In this document: positions 44,291 through 53,158 of the stretch, one piece after another
Numbering within the stretch: position 1 is the first letter of the stretch
How the letters are laid out: each line of letters opens with the position of its first letter
Source of the DNA: an uncultured Lachnospiraceae bacterium
GTDB lineage: Bacteria; Bacillota; Clostridia; Lachnospirales; Lachnospiraceae
Reading direction: 5' to 3'
DNA: 64,000 nucleotides
Assembly (NCBI GenBank): GCA_910586755.1
Contig: CAJUJM010000061.1
Coordinates: forward strand, 1 to 64,000
Program-made: the position numbers and the translations under genes
The notes under the pieces: model-generated
The model's database searches: none
The model's input: the letters and a program-made list of their open reading frames with translations, nothing else
Told to the model about the DNA's origin: nothing

Positions 44291-45724
44291 TTAGTCCACG
44301 ATCTCTGCCTTTCCGATCTTTGCCTTTAAGTTTTTATCCATATTGGCAATGGCCTCTTCCATAGTCTGGTCACCGGCCACATATTTCTCAATCTCAGCAG
44401 AAATAATCTCGTCGCCTTCTGCATCCTGGGCAGTTACAATCATATTGTTTGCGCCGTTTTGCAGAGTTAATCCTTCCCATTCTCTAAAGGATTGTCCGCC
44501 ATAGTAGTCTGAGGGCTCTTTCCAGAAATCATCCTCCAGCATTTCCAGGGAAATGGGGTTGGTATAGGGCGCATTCTGCTCTTCCATAGAATTTACCCAT
44601 GCCTGTCTGGATTCGGTATCAAAGGTAAAGTCATACCACATCTGCTCAATCAGCTCTTTGTAAACGCCGTCATCGCCTTTTTCTACAATACACATGTAGC
44701 TGGATACGGGAGCGCCCGCTTTTCCTACCTCTTTAAATACCGGAGCAGACATAACCCGCCACTGGCCTGCAGTTGCCTGACAGTTCTGACGCATAAACTC
44801 GTCCCAGTAAGCGCCGATATCAAAGGTAGCAATCTTCTGACTGTTGATGGCGTCATAGAGAGCCGGATCATACATTTCCACACGCATTAACAGCCCTTCA
44901 GAATACATAGTATCCAGCGCGCCTAAAGCCAGCTTGGTTCCCTCATCGCTTCCGATAATTACGTTTCCTTCCTCGTCCCAAACCTTTGCGTTAGCCTGAG
45001 GCATCAGTCCTCTTCTTCCCCAGCACTTCCAGGTCATGTTGTTGGAACCGATCCAGGATAAATAGGTTTCCCCGCCGCTCTTTTCTTTTAACTGGCGTCC
45101 TGCTTCGATATAACCATCCATGGTGTCCATAGAAGCCGGGTCAATTTCGTATTTGTCAAAAATTTCTTTATTGTACATTAAAAGCTGGGGACGTACCGAA
45201 TCGGGAAGGCCATACATCTTTCCGCTTACCATTCCTTCTGTAAGAGCGCCGTCTACCATCTTCTCTGCCAGGGGAGATAAAAATTCGGTCTCGTCTACCA
45301 GAAGCCCACCCTGAACTAAATCCATTAAATTCAACCGGTCTAAGAAGACAGCATCCGGCAGATCCTCTACTGCTCCGGAAAGAGCCGTCATGGTTATTTT
45401 TTCTCTTGCGTCCGCATTGCTCTCTACCTGAACAAACTCAACAGACACCTCCGGCGCAATATCTCTGTGATTTTCCAGCCAGGTTTCGAAATACTGCTGA
45501 CGGAACTGGGGATTTCCGTTCATATAAAAAGTAACGGTTCCTGCCGGATAAACTTTAACTTCAGATGAAGGACTTTCCGTCTCTTCCTTACTTTCCGGCG
45601 CCGCCGCCTGGCTGGTCGTTTCCGCCGCAGCCCCGGTAGTCTCTGCTGTTTTTGTGCCTCCGCCGCAGCCCGTCAGACACATTGCTGCCACTAATCCTAA
45701 TGCTACTAAATTCTTGCTCCTCAT
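44291..45724 (-). CDS. Extracellular solute-binding lipoprotein (sugar ABC)
   Basis: Family 1 solute-binding protein, 478 residues with the ATG at 45724 fixed by GGAGG. The lipoprotein signal is MRSKNLVALGLVAAMCLTGC with the acylated Cys at 20. A Thr/Ala/Glu-rich linker follows. The mature part has typical two-lobe motifs (VTFYMNGNPQFRQQYFETWL, ALSGAVEDLPDAVFLD, YNKEIFDKYEIDP). It is transcribed after the URO-D-family gene (37 bases apart) and before the two permeases. The substrate cannot be assigned. Confidence 0.92.
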   Translation of the reverse strand: MRSKNLVALGLVAAMCLTGCGGGTKTAETTGAAAETTSQAAAPESKEETESPSSEVKVYPAGTVTFYMNGNPQFRQQYFETWLENHRDIAPEVSVEFVQVESNADAREKITMTALSGAVEDLPDAVFLDRLNLMDLVQGGLLVDETEFLSPLAEKMVDGALTEGMVSGKMYGLPDSVRPQLLMYNKEIFDKYEIDPASMDTMDGYIEAGRQLKEKSGGETYLSWIGSNNMTWKCWGRRGLMPQANAKVWDEEGNVIIGSDEGTKLALGALDTMYSEGLLMRVEMYDPALYDAINSQKIATFDIGAYWDEFMRQNCQATAGQWRVMSAPVFKEVGKAGAPVSSYMCIVEKGDDGVYKELIEQMWYDFTFDTESRQAWVNSMEEQNAPYTNPISLEMLEDDFWKEPSDYYGGQSFREWEGLTLQNGANNMIVTAQDAEGDEIISAEIEKYVAGDQTMEEAIANMDKNLKAKIGKAEIVD

Positions 45725-45761
45725 AACGCATTTCCTCCTTTTTCTCCCTATTATATTTCTG

Positions 45762-46724
45762 TTACAGCTCTCTTGCTGCCTCCACTGCCATTCGGATCCT
45801 TTCATAAGGAATCTCCGTAGGCAGGGTACAATCCGCTCCCAAAATAAAGCCTGTCCGTCCCACTATTTCTGCTGCTTCCTTTACAGCCTCAAATATTTCT
45901 TCTCTGGTTCCGTCAATCAGTACGCCGCTTCGATTTTTCAGGCCTCCCATAATGGTTTTTCCGGCAAAAAGCTTTTTCCCGTCTTCCAAAGAAAAGGGCG
46001 CTTCATATACTCCCCAGTTCACTACATCTGCAAGAGGGGCATAGTCACGATATCGTTCCATATTCAGCCCATCCTTGCAGATATGCAAAAAGCAATAGGC
46101 CCCTGCATCCTTAATGGCCTTCATAATTTTTAAATCATAAGGTTTAAACCAGCGTTCATGTTCTTCATCTGTCAGGAGATCCGTCTCTCCACCCAGGGCT
46201 GCATAATAGATGCCGTCTATCCCCAGCTCGACATAGGTTTTGGCAAGCTGGCACATCCCCTCTGTGATCCGGTCAAATGCTGCCAGAACAGGCTTCTCAT
46301 TTTTCCTCAAGGAATCCAGAACTAATTTTCTGGCATGGAGATATTCTATACCATCTGCCTCAAAAGGATGCACTGAGGAGGCAACAATCCCGTGAAGGGT
46401 TCCCAGGGAAAAGCTGTCCGGATCGCATCTCTTTAAAATTTCTCTGGTCAGTTCTGCCTGGGCTTTCATAAATTCGTCTTTCATAGAAATCTCAGGGATC
46501 TTGTCAAAATCTTCCGGATTCTTTACTCCAGATGCTCTGGGAACCAGATTTTCATTCATGACCTTGATAATATCTGTATCCGTTTCTTCAAAGAAGCGGA
46601 TATGGGCGTCTACTGCCTTTTCCCCTCTGGCCTCTCCAGCCGGAAAATGCAGAGAAAAACCTGACGGAATCTTATCTATCGGTTCCCCTTTAATTGCTCC
46701 AATTACCCTCTCTCTTTTCTTCAT
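45762..46724 (-). CDS. URO-D/methyltransferase-family protein
   Basis: A 320-residue TIM-barrel protein of the uroporphyrinogen decarboxylase superfamily. It starts MKKRERVIGAIKGEPIDKIPSGF and ends with GFILGADCTLPTEIPYERIRMAVEAAR, the typical family close. Instead of haem synthesis, it probably belongs to the corrinoid/methyltransferase-like or uncharacterised group, since no other haem gene is near. The LHICKDGLN and LGADCTLP segments contain His and Cys residues that could bind zinc. It leads a sugar ABC operon and sits behind the operator candidate at 46810-46830. Confidence 0.85.
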   Translation of the reverse strand: MKKRERVIGAIKGEPIDKIPSGFSLHFPAGEARGEKAVDAHIRFFEETDTDIIKVMNENLVPRASGVKNPEDFDKIPEISMKDEFMKAQAELTREILKRCDPDSFSLGTLHGIVASSVHPFEADGIEYLHARKLVLDSLRKNEKPVLAAFDRITEGMCQLAKTYVELGIDGIYYAALGGETDLLTDEEHERWFKPYDLKIMKAIKDAGAYCFLHICKDGLNMERYRDYAPLADVVNWGVYEAPFSLEDGKKLFAGKTIMGGLKNRSGVLIDGTREEIFEAVKEAAEIVGRTGFILGADCTLPTEIPYERIRMAVEAAREL

Positions 46725-46809
46725 ACTTTCCTCTTTCCTGGCGTGTTTCCTACGCCATGCAGGTAGATTTGGAAGTTTCCTTTCAAACTATCCTTATATC
46801 GGTATTTTT

Positions 46810-46830
46810 GTAATAATATCAGTAATATTA
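46810..46830. promoter_or_regulatory. Operator candidate upstream of the URO-D/ABC operon
   Basis: GTAATAATATCAGTAATATT plus A, 86 bases before the URO-D gene. It matches the complement of 49124-49144 with one difference over 21 bases. It contains the self-complementary core TAATATTA. Confidence 0.6.
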
Positions 46831-46930
46831 TGAGTAGAGTATACTATATTGGCCTCTCCTTGTCAACACATATCTGTGCATTTTTTATATTTTTCGTCAA
46901 GTATCATCTTATTTTTCATGGCAAGCGCAC

Positions 46931-46989
46931 AAAAGGGCTGCAACAGGCAGAAGGTTTGGAATTTTTCCTTCTTCTGCCTGTTGCAGCCC
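46931..46989 (-). terminator. Strong terminator of the GntR-family gene
   Basis: GGGCTGCAACAGGCAGAAG and its exact complement (19 pairs) close a long loop; on the minus strand TTTTG follows. It begins 12 bases after the regulator's stop. Confidence 0.9.
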
Positions 46990-47000
46990 TCAGAATTTCT

Positions 47001-47627
47001 CTAAAAACGATGCATTTTTTGAATTTCTTCTTTTATTGATGCAATATCATGACTCAGCTTCCTGCAAGCTCCCTCCAAATTGCCATCCCGGATACAATTG
47101 ACAATTTCCTTGTGGCACTGATTGTTCATCTCATTGGCCTTCTGCCATGCAGTATGGAAATACTGGGTAATAAACCGCGAGCTCTGCTTTAAAGTCTTTT
47201 GAAGCTCCTGGTAGCCATAATGATTGCTGTTTAACTCATACAATTTCAAATGGAAAGATTCATTCCGGCTCCAATCCGGATCAATTAGCTCTTCGGGAGT
47301 TTTATCCGACATTTCATCGAGAATTAAAATGTCCTGCTCTGTTATGTAGGGAAACGCCCTTCTTAAACCGCTGATTTCCATATCAATCCGATATTCTAAA
47401 ATATCCAGCACCTCTTTTAAAGATACGGGCTTTACCTGATATCCCAGTCTGGGCAGGCTCTGCAGCACCTGATCTTTACACAATTCCAGAAGCGCTTCCC
47501 GGACTGGCGACTTGCTGACCGCATACTTTTCTACCAGCTTGTTTTCTGTCAAAATCTCATTAGGGCCATATTTTCCGTCAAAAATATCGCTATAGATTTC
47601 TTTGTAGACTCTTTCTTTTATGGTCAT
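47001..47627 (-). CDS. GntR-family regulator with FCD domain
   Basis: A 208-residue transcription factor. The N-terminal winged helix is at about 1-70 (GPNEILTENKLVEKYAVSKSPVREALLELCKDQVLQSLPRLGYQV). The helical FCD effector domain follows (DMEISGLRRAF, then NESFHLKLYELNSN and HKEIVNCIRDGNLEGACRKLSHDI, which carry the His/Asp-type metal ligands). It lies between the two genes whose upstream regions share a 21-bp sequence and is the natural candidate to bind them. The ligand is probably an organic acid, inferred from the family. Confidence 0.92.
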   Translation of the reverse strand: MTIKERVYKEIYSDIFDGKYGPNEILTENKLVEKYAVSKSPVREALLELCKDQVLQSLPRLGYQVKPVSLKEVLDILEYRIDMEISGLRRAFPYITEQDILILDEMSDKTPEELIDPDWSRNESFHLKLYELNSNHYGYQELQKTLKQSSRFITQYFHTAWQKANEMNNQCHKEIVNCIRDGNLEGACRKLSHDIASIKEEIQKMHRF

Positions 47628-47721
47628 ATTCGTTGAATCTCTTTCTATATAATATTTGAGAGCAATCTCCCATTCCCCGCCGTCTGAACTATTACAATAT
47701 TACGCCGGGACCTGTTAAACG

Positions 47722-47781
47722 GCCAGGTATATTTTCTCACCAAGCCCGAAAGTACCTCGCCAAGTATTCATATTATAACAG
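47722..47781 (-). repeat. 60-bp intergenic repeat, copy 1
   Basis: Resembles 55061-55120 along its whole length. On the minus strand it has TATAAT, then two direct repeats CTTGGCGAG and CTTGGTGAG spaced 20 bases apart, then ACCTGGC. It lies between the desulfidase stop and the GntR start. Near it (about 47687-47698) is GTTCAGACGGC, also present in the element at 53001-53151. Confidence 0.6.
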
Positions 47782-47795
47782 AAATTTTTTAATAT

Positions 47796-49097
47796 TTAAA
47801 GAGCTGACGCGTCTTTTTCCATTTCTGTGTTTCCCAGCATTAAATTGAGAATCTCCACGTCCGTCTGTTTCATTCCGATTCTTCCCACATATCCCATGGC
47901 CTGAATGGTGGTTTCCGCGCTTTCCTGCATCAGCCCGTCTCCATTTACAAAGCTGCGGGCCTTCATGCTCATATTGTGGGCCATCACCGCGGCATCTACT
48001 GCAGAGGCAATTTTAGCGGCGCAGGAAGGTTTTGCGCCGTCACACACCATCCCCCCAATGTTACATATGGTATTGGTTACTGTAGAGCCAATCTGTTCCA
48101 AAGTTCCCCCGCACAGGTAGGTAATCGCAGCGCCCGCTCCCGCTGCCGCGCATACTGCCCCGCAGTATGCGGATAAAGAGCCGATCCATTTTTTCTGTTC
48201 CTGAGCCAGAAGATTACTGATGCACAGGGCCCGGTACAGTTTTTCTTCTTCTACGTCCATTCCCTTTGCATATTCAATTACCGGGAGAGAAGCCGTCATT
48301 CCCTGATTTCCGCTTCCGGAATTAATGACAACCGGCAGGGAGCATCCGCTCATCCGGGCATCGGATCCTGCCGCTGCCCGGGCTTTTGCGATTACTCCCA
48401 GTTCCTGTCTGTTACAGGTATCCAGAATCGTCCGCCCCACCTGGCAGCCCCAGTCATGAGTCAGGCCTTCCTCGGAAATAGCCAGATTATACTCAATCTG
48501 CCTTTTTATAATCTCCCGAACCTCTCCCAAGTCCACTGTCTCGGCAAACTCCACAATATCTTTTAGATTGAGAAGGCTTCTTCCATCTTCGCTTTCCTGG
48601 CCCCGGACTCCGTCTTTTTGAAAAAGAAGCTTTCCGTCTTTGCAGATTTCCGTAATATTTGTGTGATAATCCTCAATGGTAACGCTGGCCTGGCTTTTTC
48701 CCTTTTGTACAGTCACTTTAATATAGAGGTTGGGGGAATTCTCCTTTAAGCTGCAGCAGCAAAAATCTTGTCTCAAAAGCTCTTTCGTCCGCTCCCTGTG
48801 GCTGTCATCAATGGAGTTCAGCGCCTCCAGTCCTTTAGTCCAGTCTCCGCCTGTACATCCCAAAACCGCGGCTGCGGCAATTCCTTTTAACCCTCCTGAA
48901 TTGGGCACCTTTACACTCTTTGCATTTTTAATAATATTACCGCTGCAGCAAATATCAATATGATCCGGAAAGCAGCCTAATACATCCCTCGCCCTTGCAG
49001 CGCCAAAGGCAATGGCAATGGGCTCCGTACAGCCCAGAGCGGGCACCAGCTCTTGTCTTAATATCTCAATATAGGCATCATATGTCCTTTTATCCAT
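47796..49097 (-). CDS. CyuA/YhaM-type L-cysteine desulfidase family protein
   Basis: Member of the UPF0597/serine-dehydratase-alpha-like family; characterised members break L-cysteine to pyruvate, ammonia and sulfide using an iron-sulfur cluster. The 433-residue protein begins with the conserved LVPALGCTEPIAIAFGAA, then NSGGLKGIAAAAVLGC, SGSGNQGMTASLPV, ICNIGGMVCDGAKPSCAAKIASA. Cluster cysteines are visible in these motifs. Desulfidase or L-serine deamination are both possible. The operator candidate 49124-49144 is 27 bases before its start. Confidence 0.88.
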   Translation of the reverse strand: MDKRTYDAYIEILRQELVPALGCTEPIAIAFGAARARDVLGCFPDHIDICCSGNIIKNAKSVKVPNSGGLKGIAAAAVLGCTGGDWTKGLEALNSIDDSHRERTKELLRQDFCCCSLKENSPNLYIKVTVQKGKSQASVTIEDYHTNITEICKDGKLLFQKDGVRGQESEDGRSLLNLKDIVEFAETVDLGEVREIIKRQIEYNLAISEEGLTHDWGCQVGRTILDTCNRQELGVIAKARAAAGSDARMSGCSLPVVINSGSGNQGMTASLPVIEYAKGMDVEEEKLYRALCISNLLAQEQKKWIGSLSAYCGAVCAAAGAGAAITYLCGGTLEQIGSTVTNTICNIGGMVCDGAKPSCAAKIASAVDAAVMAHNMSMKARSFVNGDGLMQESAETTIQAMGYVGRIGMKQTDVEILNLMLGNTEMEKDASAL

Positions 49098-49123
49098 AGC
49101 CTCTCCTGTATCTCTTTTTCTGT

Positions 49124-49144
49124 TAATATTACTAATATTATTAC
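49124..49144. promoter_or_regulatory. Operator candidate upstream of the desulfidase gene
   Basis: TAATATTACTAATATTATTA plus C, 27 bases before the start codon. It is the complement of 46810-46830 with one mismatch. Two TAATATTA-like cores are placed in tandem. Confidence 0.6.
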
Positions 49145-49176
49145 TAATATAAGTATAGAATGATTTTATCTACTTG

Positions 49177-49764
49177 TCAATACGAAGATCCGTTTAATAT
49201 GCTGGTTCCCACTCTCCATACAATCGGAAACACCCAGCACTCTGCCGCTGCTCCCGCCCCGCACACTGCTAAAAGGCATAGAAAAGGAAGCAGACGCAGC
49301 CTGGGTGTCTGTTTTCCTGCCCAAACTGCCAACGCTGCCCAAATTATACCGTAAAACAGGCAGTGAGGCATCAAAGTAAGCAAAAAATAACCCGGACCGG
49401 CCAGGCCCTTCTGCCAGGTGAAAACAGATTGACTGACTCCCAGCGTCAATCCGGCATACCCGGCTGCCAGAAAAAAACAGGCGGTTCCATAGGGAGTCAG
49501 CCCTGCCAACCAGCCAATGGCCGCTGACAGGCTTCTGGATCGGAATAAGTGAAAAAATAATGGAAGCTGTTCTCTGGCGCTAAACCCGGCCTCTCTCACG
49601 CCTTCTGTCGCCTCCAGCATGGCGCCTCCGGCAGAGAAAGGAAATGCGCTTAATCCGGATCGCATTTCACTGCTCATCATATTGACCAGGATTGTACCAG
49701 CCGCCGTACCTGCAAGAAATGCAGCCAAAAGCCCCTTTTCATAGGAAATGCCAACTCTTTTCAT
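49177..49764 (-). CDS. spoIIM: Stage II sporulation protein M-like membrane protein
   Basis: A 195-residue integral membrane protein starting MKRVGISYEKGLLAAFLAGTAAGTILVNMM; the ATG 49764 is set by AAGGGGGA. It has five or so hydrophobic helices and the family pattern FFHLFRSRSLSAAIGWLAGLTPYG, then LLTLMPHCLFYGIIW. In sporulating cells SpoIIM works with SpoIID and SpoIIP in peptidoglycan remodelling during engulfment. Its position after a Nudix ADP-ribose pyrophosphatase gene matches the order in Bacillus. This supports a spore-forming host. Confidence 0.85.
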   Translation of the reverse strand: MKRVGISYEKGLLAAFLAGTAAGTILVNMMSSEMRSGLSAFPFSAGGAMLEATEGVREAGFSAREQLPLFFHLFRSRSLSAAIGWLAGLTPYGTACFFLAAGYAGLTLGVSQSVFTWQKGLAGPGYFLLTLMPHCLFYGIIWAALAVWAGKQTPRLRLLPFLCLLAVCGAGAAAECWVFPIVWRVGTSILNGSSY

Positions 49765-49789
49765 AGAAATCCCCCTTCCGGAAGCGGAC

Positions 49790-49838
49790 AAAAACGGCCC
49801 TTTGCCACTGTCTATCACAGTGTATGCAAAAGGCCGTT
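49790..49838 (-). terminator. Terminator between Nudix and spoIIM genes
   Basis: AACGGCC and GGCCGTT close a complex stem with inner CACTG/CAGTG; on the minus strand TTTTTG follows. It may partly separate spoIIM from the Nudix gene. Confidence 0.8.
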
Positions 49839-49841
49839 CTC

Positions 49842-50396
49842 TTATTTCTGATTTCCGTACTTGGCTGCGTAGGTCATAATAGCGGCTACTGTCTTTCCAT
49901 CTGTCATTTTCCCTGAATAGATTAATTCCTGTAGTTCCTTTAACTCCCACTCTTCGATATCAATTTTCTCGTCTTCATCCAAATTCTGTTTGGAAGGAAT
50001 TAAATCCCGCGCAAGGAAAATGTCAATATATTCATCACAAAATGCAATGGTGGTATTAATGCTCAGCAGATATTCCAGCTTTTCACACCGGTATCCGGTT
50101 TCCTCCTCCAGCTCCCGGTATGCACAATCTATCTTTGGTTCGTCCGGAGCATCCAATTTGCCTGCCGGAATCTCCAACGTGTATCTGTCCAGAGCATTGC
50201 GGTACTGACGCACCATCAAAATCTTCCCTTCCGCTGTCACCGGAACCACTGCAGCAGCTCCATCGTGGTGGATAAAATCCCAATGAGCTTCATGGCCATT
50301 GGCAATTACTGTATCCTCATAAAATTTTAATATGGTTCCGGTATATTTCAACTCCCTCTTTTTGCGGATTACCGGAATATCCTGATTATTGTTCAT
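49842..50396 (-). CDS. nudF: Nudix hydrolase, ADP-ribose pyrophosphatase type
   Basis: Cytoplasmic enzyme splitting ADP-ribose to AMP and ribose 5-phosphate. The 184-residue protein contains the Nudix box GKLDAPDEPKIDCAYRELEEETGY with the metal-binding REExEE glutamates. The N-terminal dimerisation strand (KYTGTILKFYEDTV) and LMVRQYRNALDRYTLEIPAG are typical of the ADPRase group. The ATG 50396 is chosen because GGGAGG lies 8 bases upstream. It follows proC by 17 bases, so they are co-transcribed. Confidence 0.92.
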   Translation of the reverse strand: MNNNQDIPVIRKKRELKYTGTILKFYEDTVIANGHEAHWDFIHHDGAAAVVPVTAEGKILMVRQYRNALDRYTLEIPAGKLDAPDEPKIDCAYRELEEETGYRCEKLEYLLSINTTIAFCDEYIDIFLARDLIPSKQNLDEDEKIDIEEWELKELQELIYSGKMTDGKTVAAIMTYAAKYGNQK

Positions 50397-50413
50397 GTAA
50401 GAATCCCTCCCTT

Positions 50414-51214
50414 TCATTTCTTCAACTTTGCGTTTTTCTCATAGCTGGCATCGCAGGCTTTAATCAGCGCACTGCGAAAACCGCTTTCTTCCAAGGCAGA
50501 TACTCCTTCAATGGTGGTTCCTCCCGGGGAACACACCATATCTTTTAACTGACCGGGATGCAAGCCCGTCTCCAAAACCATCCTGGCGCTTCCCAAAACC
50601 GTCTGGGCCGCCATTTCGTAAGCGTCCTCTCTGGGCAATCCATACTTTACCCCGCCGTCTGCCAACGCCTCGATAAACATATAGACATAAGCAGGAGAGC
50701 AGCCGCTGACACAGCCTACCGCATCAATCAACCGCTCCGGCACCCGTTTCATCTTTCCGAAAGAATTAAAAATCTTCTCTATTTCCCGGATTTCCTCCGG
50801 GCTAAACTCCTCTTCTTCCAGGCAGACCCCGGTCATTCCCTCTCCCACCAAAGCAGGGGTATTGGGCATTGTTCGAACCACCCGCATCTCATGGCCCAAA
50901 TTGCTTTTTAAATACTGACTGTCGATTCCGGCGGCAATCGAAATAATCACCTGTCTCGGACTGACAAAATCCCCTATTTCCTCCATCACCTGTTTAAAAT
51001 ACTGAGGTTTCACCGCTAAAATCAGATATTTTACCTGAGTTGCACAGGTCTTACTGTCCGGGGCAGGAATCACCCCTGTCTGTTCCTGAACCCAGGCCAC
51101 CCGTTTTTGGTTTACCTCCCAAAAGGTAAGCTCTTCCTTTGGCATATAGGCTAACAGGCCCTTTAAAATTGCGTATCCCATATTACCCATGCCAATAAAT
51201 CCAACTTTTTCCAT
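50414..51214 (-). CDS. proC: Pyrroline-5-carboxylate reductase
   Basis: Last step of proline synthesis: reduces pyrroline-5-carboxylate with NAD(P)H. The 266-residue protein starts MEKVGFIGMGNMGYAILKGL, a Rossmann GxGxxG fold, and carries the C-terminal signature VCSPGGTTIEGVSALEESGFR. SGCSPAYVYMFIEALADGGVKYGL is also conserved. The ATG 51214 follows AAGGAG; an upstream open stretch lacks a site. The Nudix gene follows directly. Confidence 0.96.
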   Translation of the reverse strand: MEKVGFIGMGNMGYAILKGLLAYMPKEELTFWEVNQKRVAWVQEQTGVIPAPDSKTCATQVKYLILAVKPQYFKQVMEEIGDFVSPRQVIISIAAGIDSQYLKSNLGHEMRVVRTMPNTPALVGEGMTGVCLEEEEFSPEEIREIEKIFNSFGKMKRVPERLIDAVGCVSGCSPAYVYMFIEALADGGVKYGLPREDAYEMAAQTVLGSARMVLETGLHPGQLKDMVCSPGGTTIEGVSALEESGFRSALIKACDASYEKNAKLKK

Positions 51215-51278
51215 CCTTTTCTCCTTTCTGCCAAAAATCCTGGTTCTCAGGTCTCTTTCATTCCATTGCCTGCAACAC

Positions 51279-51325
51279 AAAAAGGCGCCTGGACATACCA
51301 TGTTTATGGTCATGCAAACGCCTTT
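51279..51325 (-). terminator. Terminator of rny
   Basis: AAAGGCG and CGCCTTT close a loop with an inner CATACCATG/TGGTCATG stem; on the minus strand T residues follow. It lies 26 bases after the rny stop. Confidence 0.75.
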
Positions 51326-51350
51326 GTCTTCTTCTGGATTCTGATTAGGC

Positions 51351-52895
51351 CTACTTTGCGTAGTCTGTTACCCGGGACTCCCGAATCACATTCACCTTAA
51401 TCTGTCCTGGATATTCCAGCTCATCTTCAATTCTCTTGGAGATCTCACGTGCCAGCAATACCATGCCGTCATCGTTAATCTGTTCCGGAACAACCATAAT
51501 TCGGACTTCCCGGCCTGCCTGAATAGCAAAAGACTTGTCTACTCCCTTAAAGGAGTTGGTGATATCTTCTAATTGTTTCAATCTGTTGGTATATGTTTCC
51601 AGAGTCTCCCGTCTTGCCCCCGGTCTTGCGGCAGAAATCGTATCTGCAGCCTGAACGATGCATGCAATCAAGCTCTGAGGTTCAACATCGCCATGGTGGG
51701 ATTCCACTGCATTTAATACTATGGCAGATTCTTTGTACTTGCGGCATAGATCAACGCCCAGACGAATATGGGAACCTTCCATCTCATGGTCAACGGACTT
51801 GCCAATGTCATGTAATAAACCGGCACGTTTCGCCAGACGGACATCTAACCCCGTCTCGGCTGCCAATAGGCCAGAAAGCTGAGCTACCTCAATGGAGTGC
51901 TTTAACGCATTCTGTCCATAGCTGGTTCTAAATTTCATCTTGCCCAAAAGTTTCACTAATTCGGGATGGATGCCGTGAATTCCTACCTCCAGGGTAGCGG
52001 CTTCTCCCTCTTCCCGCATCATAGTTTCTACTTCTCTCTGCGCTTTTTCAACCATCTCTTCGATTCTGGCCGGATGGATACGTCCGTCCACAATCAAACG
52101 TTCCAAAGCAATCCGGGCAACTTCTCTTCGAATGGGATCAAACCCTGATAATACCACTGCTTCCGGGGTATCATCAATAATCAGTTCTACGCCGGTCATG
52201 GTCTCTAAGGTACGGATGTTTCGGCCCTCACGGCCAATGATTCGGCCCTTCATCTCATCATTGGGAAGCTGTACAACAGAGACCGTAGTCTCCGCTACGT
52301 GATCGGCAGCACATCTCTGGATGGCTGTCACAATGTAATCTTTTGCCTTTTTATCGGCTTCTTCTTTTGCTTTGTTTTCCAGTTCCTTAATTAGTTTTGC
52401 GGTGTCATGTTTTACGTCTTCTTCAACAGATTTTAAAAGATATTCTTTTGCCTGTTCGGAGGTTAGGCCTGAAATTTTCTCCAGTTCCTGTATCCCTTTT
52501 TCGTAAAGTGAATCCACTTCTGCAGAACGCTTGCCCAGAGAATCCTCTCTTGCAAGTAATCCTGCTTCCCTCTTTTCCAGGGCATCTGCCTTTTTTTCTA
52601 CGTTTTCTTCCTTACTTAACACTCTTCGTTCATAACGCTGAAGCTCTGCTCTTCTTTCTTTCGTTTCCTTTTCCAGCTCATTCTTAGTCTTTAACGACTC
52701 TTCCTTTGCTTCCAGAAGAGCTTCCCGCTTCTTGGTTTCTGCTACCTTTAACGCTTCATCTATTATCTCCCTGGACTTTTCTTCGGCGGAACCAATCTTA
52801 CTCTCGTAAGTCTTAATCCGATATTGGGTCGCCACAACCCAGGTAATAACAGCTACTATCACGCCTGTTATACATGCAGCTATTACTGGTGACAC
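51351..52895 (-). CDS. rny: Ribonuclease Y
   Basis: Membrane-bound endoribonuclease that starts mRNA decay in Firmicutes. The 514-residue protein has an N-terminal transmembrane helix ([18 protein letters not shown]), a long coiled coil (about 30-205), a KH domain ([28 protein letters not shown]), and an HD domain with [15 protein letters not shown] and ESHHGD. Start is GTG 52895 after AGGAGGTG. It is transcribed from the promoter at 52944-52972 as a single gene. Confidence 0.97.
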   Translation of the reverse strand: MSPVIAACITGVIVAVITWVVATQYRIKTYESKIGSAEEKSREIIDEALKVAETKKREALLEAKEESLKTKNELEKETKERRAELQRYERRVLSKEENVEKKADALEKREAGLLAREDSLGKRSAEVDSLYEKGIQELEKISGLTSEQAKEYLLKSVEEDVKHDTAKLIKELENKAKEEADKKAKDYIVTAIQRCAADHVAETTVSVVQLPNDEMKGRIIGREGRNIRTLETMTGVELIIDDTPEAVVLSGFDPIRREVARIALERLIVDGRIHPARIEEMVEKAQREVETMMREEGEAATLEVGIHGIHPELVKLLGKMKFRTSYGQNALKHSIEVAQLSGLLAAETGLDVRLAKRAGLLHDIGKSVDHEMEGSHIRLGVDLCRKYKESAIVLNAVESHHGDVEPQSLIACIVQAADTISAARPGARRETLETYTNRLKQLEDITNSFKGVDKSFAIQAGREVRIMVVPEQINDDGMVLLAREISKRIEDELEYPGQIKVNVIRESRVTDYAK

Positions 52896-52943
52896 AGGAG
52901 CACCTCCTTATTTAGTTTTCATTGTACGAACTACAACAGTATA

Positions 52944-52972
52944 ATTCTATACGGTTTCCGGTAATGTGTCAA
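52944..52972 (-). promoter_or_regulatory. Sigma-A-type promoter of rny
   Basis: On the minus strand TTGACA (52967-52972), 17 bases, TAGAAT (52944-52949). The transcript would start about 40 bases before the GTG. Confidence 0.8.
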
Positions 52973-53000
52973 GTCCAATAGACTCTTTTCCACAAATTAC

Positions 53001-53151
53001 GGTAACAGTTCAGACGGCGGAGAACCTGAGATAAAATTTTACTTACAAGCGAGCTTGACGTAAAATTTTATCTCAAGTTCTACATCGGATGGACATCCGA
53101 TGCTTCTTGCCCGGCTACGCCGGGCAAGAAGATGCCGTCTGAACTGCTACC
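53001..53151 (-). ncRNA. 151-bp multi-hairpin element, candidate structured RNA or MITE
   Basis: The outer arms 53001-53018 and 53134-53151 are 18-bp inverted repeats with one mismatch. Inside are three stems: 53022-53042 with 53060-53080 (21 pairs, one mismatch), 53083-53089 with 53096-53102, and 53103-53115 with 53119-53131 (13 perfect pairs). Both mismatches are A-C on the plus strand but G-U on the minus strand, so all positions pair in a minus-strand transcript. It lies 7 bases after the recX stop and upstream of the rny promoter. Part of its arm (GTTCAGACGGC) recurs near 47690. It may be a recA-recX 3' structure, a mobile miniature repeat, or both. Confidence 0.65.
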
Positions 53152-53158
53152 ATTGCAG

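Noticed and set aside
45762..46724. HemE of haem synthesis
   Set aside because: The protein is in the URO-D superfamily, but the ABC transporter context and absence of other haem genes argue against this role.
52896..53000. Extra small gene between rny and the hairpin element
   Set aside because: Only a promoter is supported. No ORF with a start site is present.
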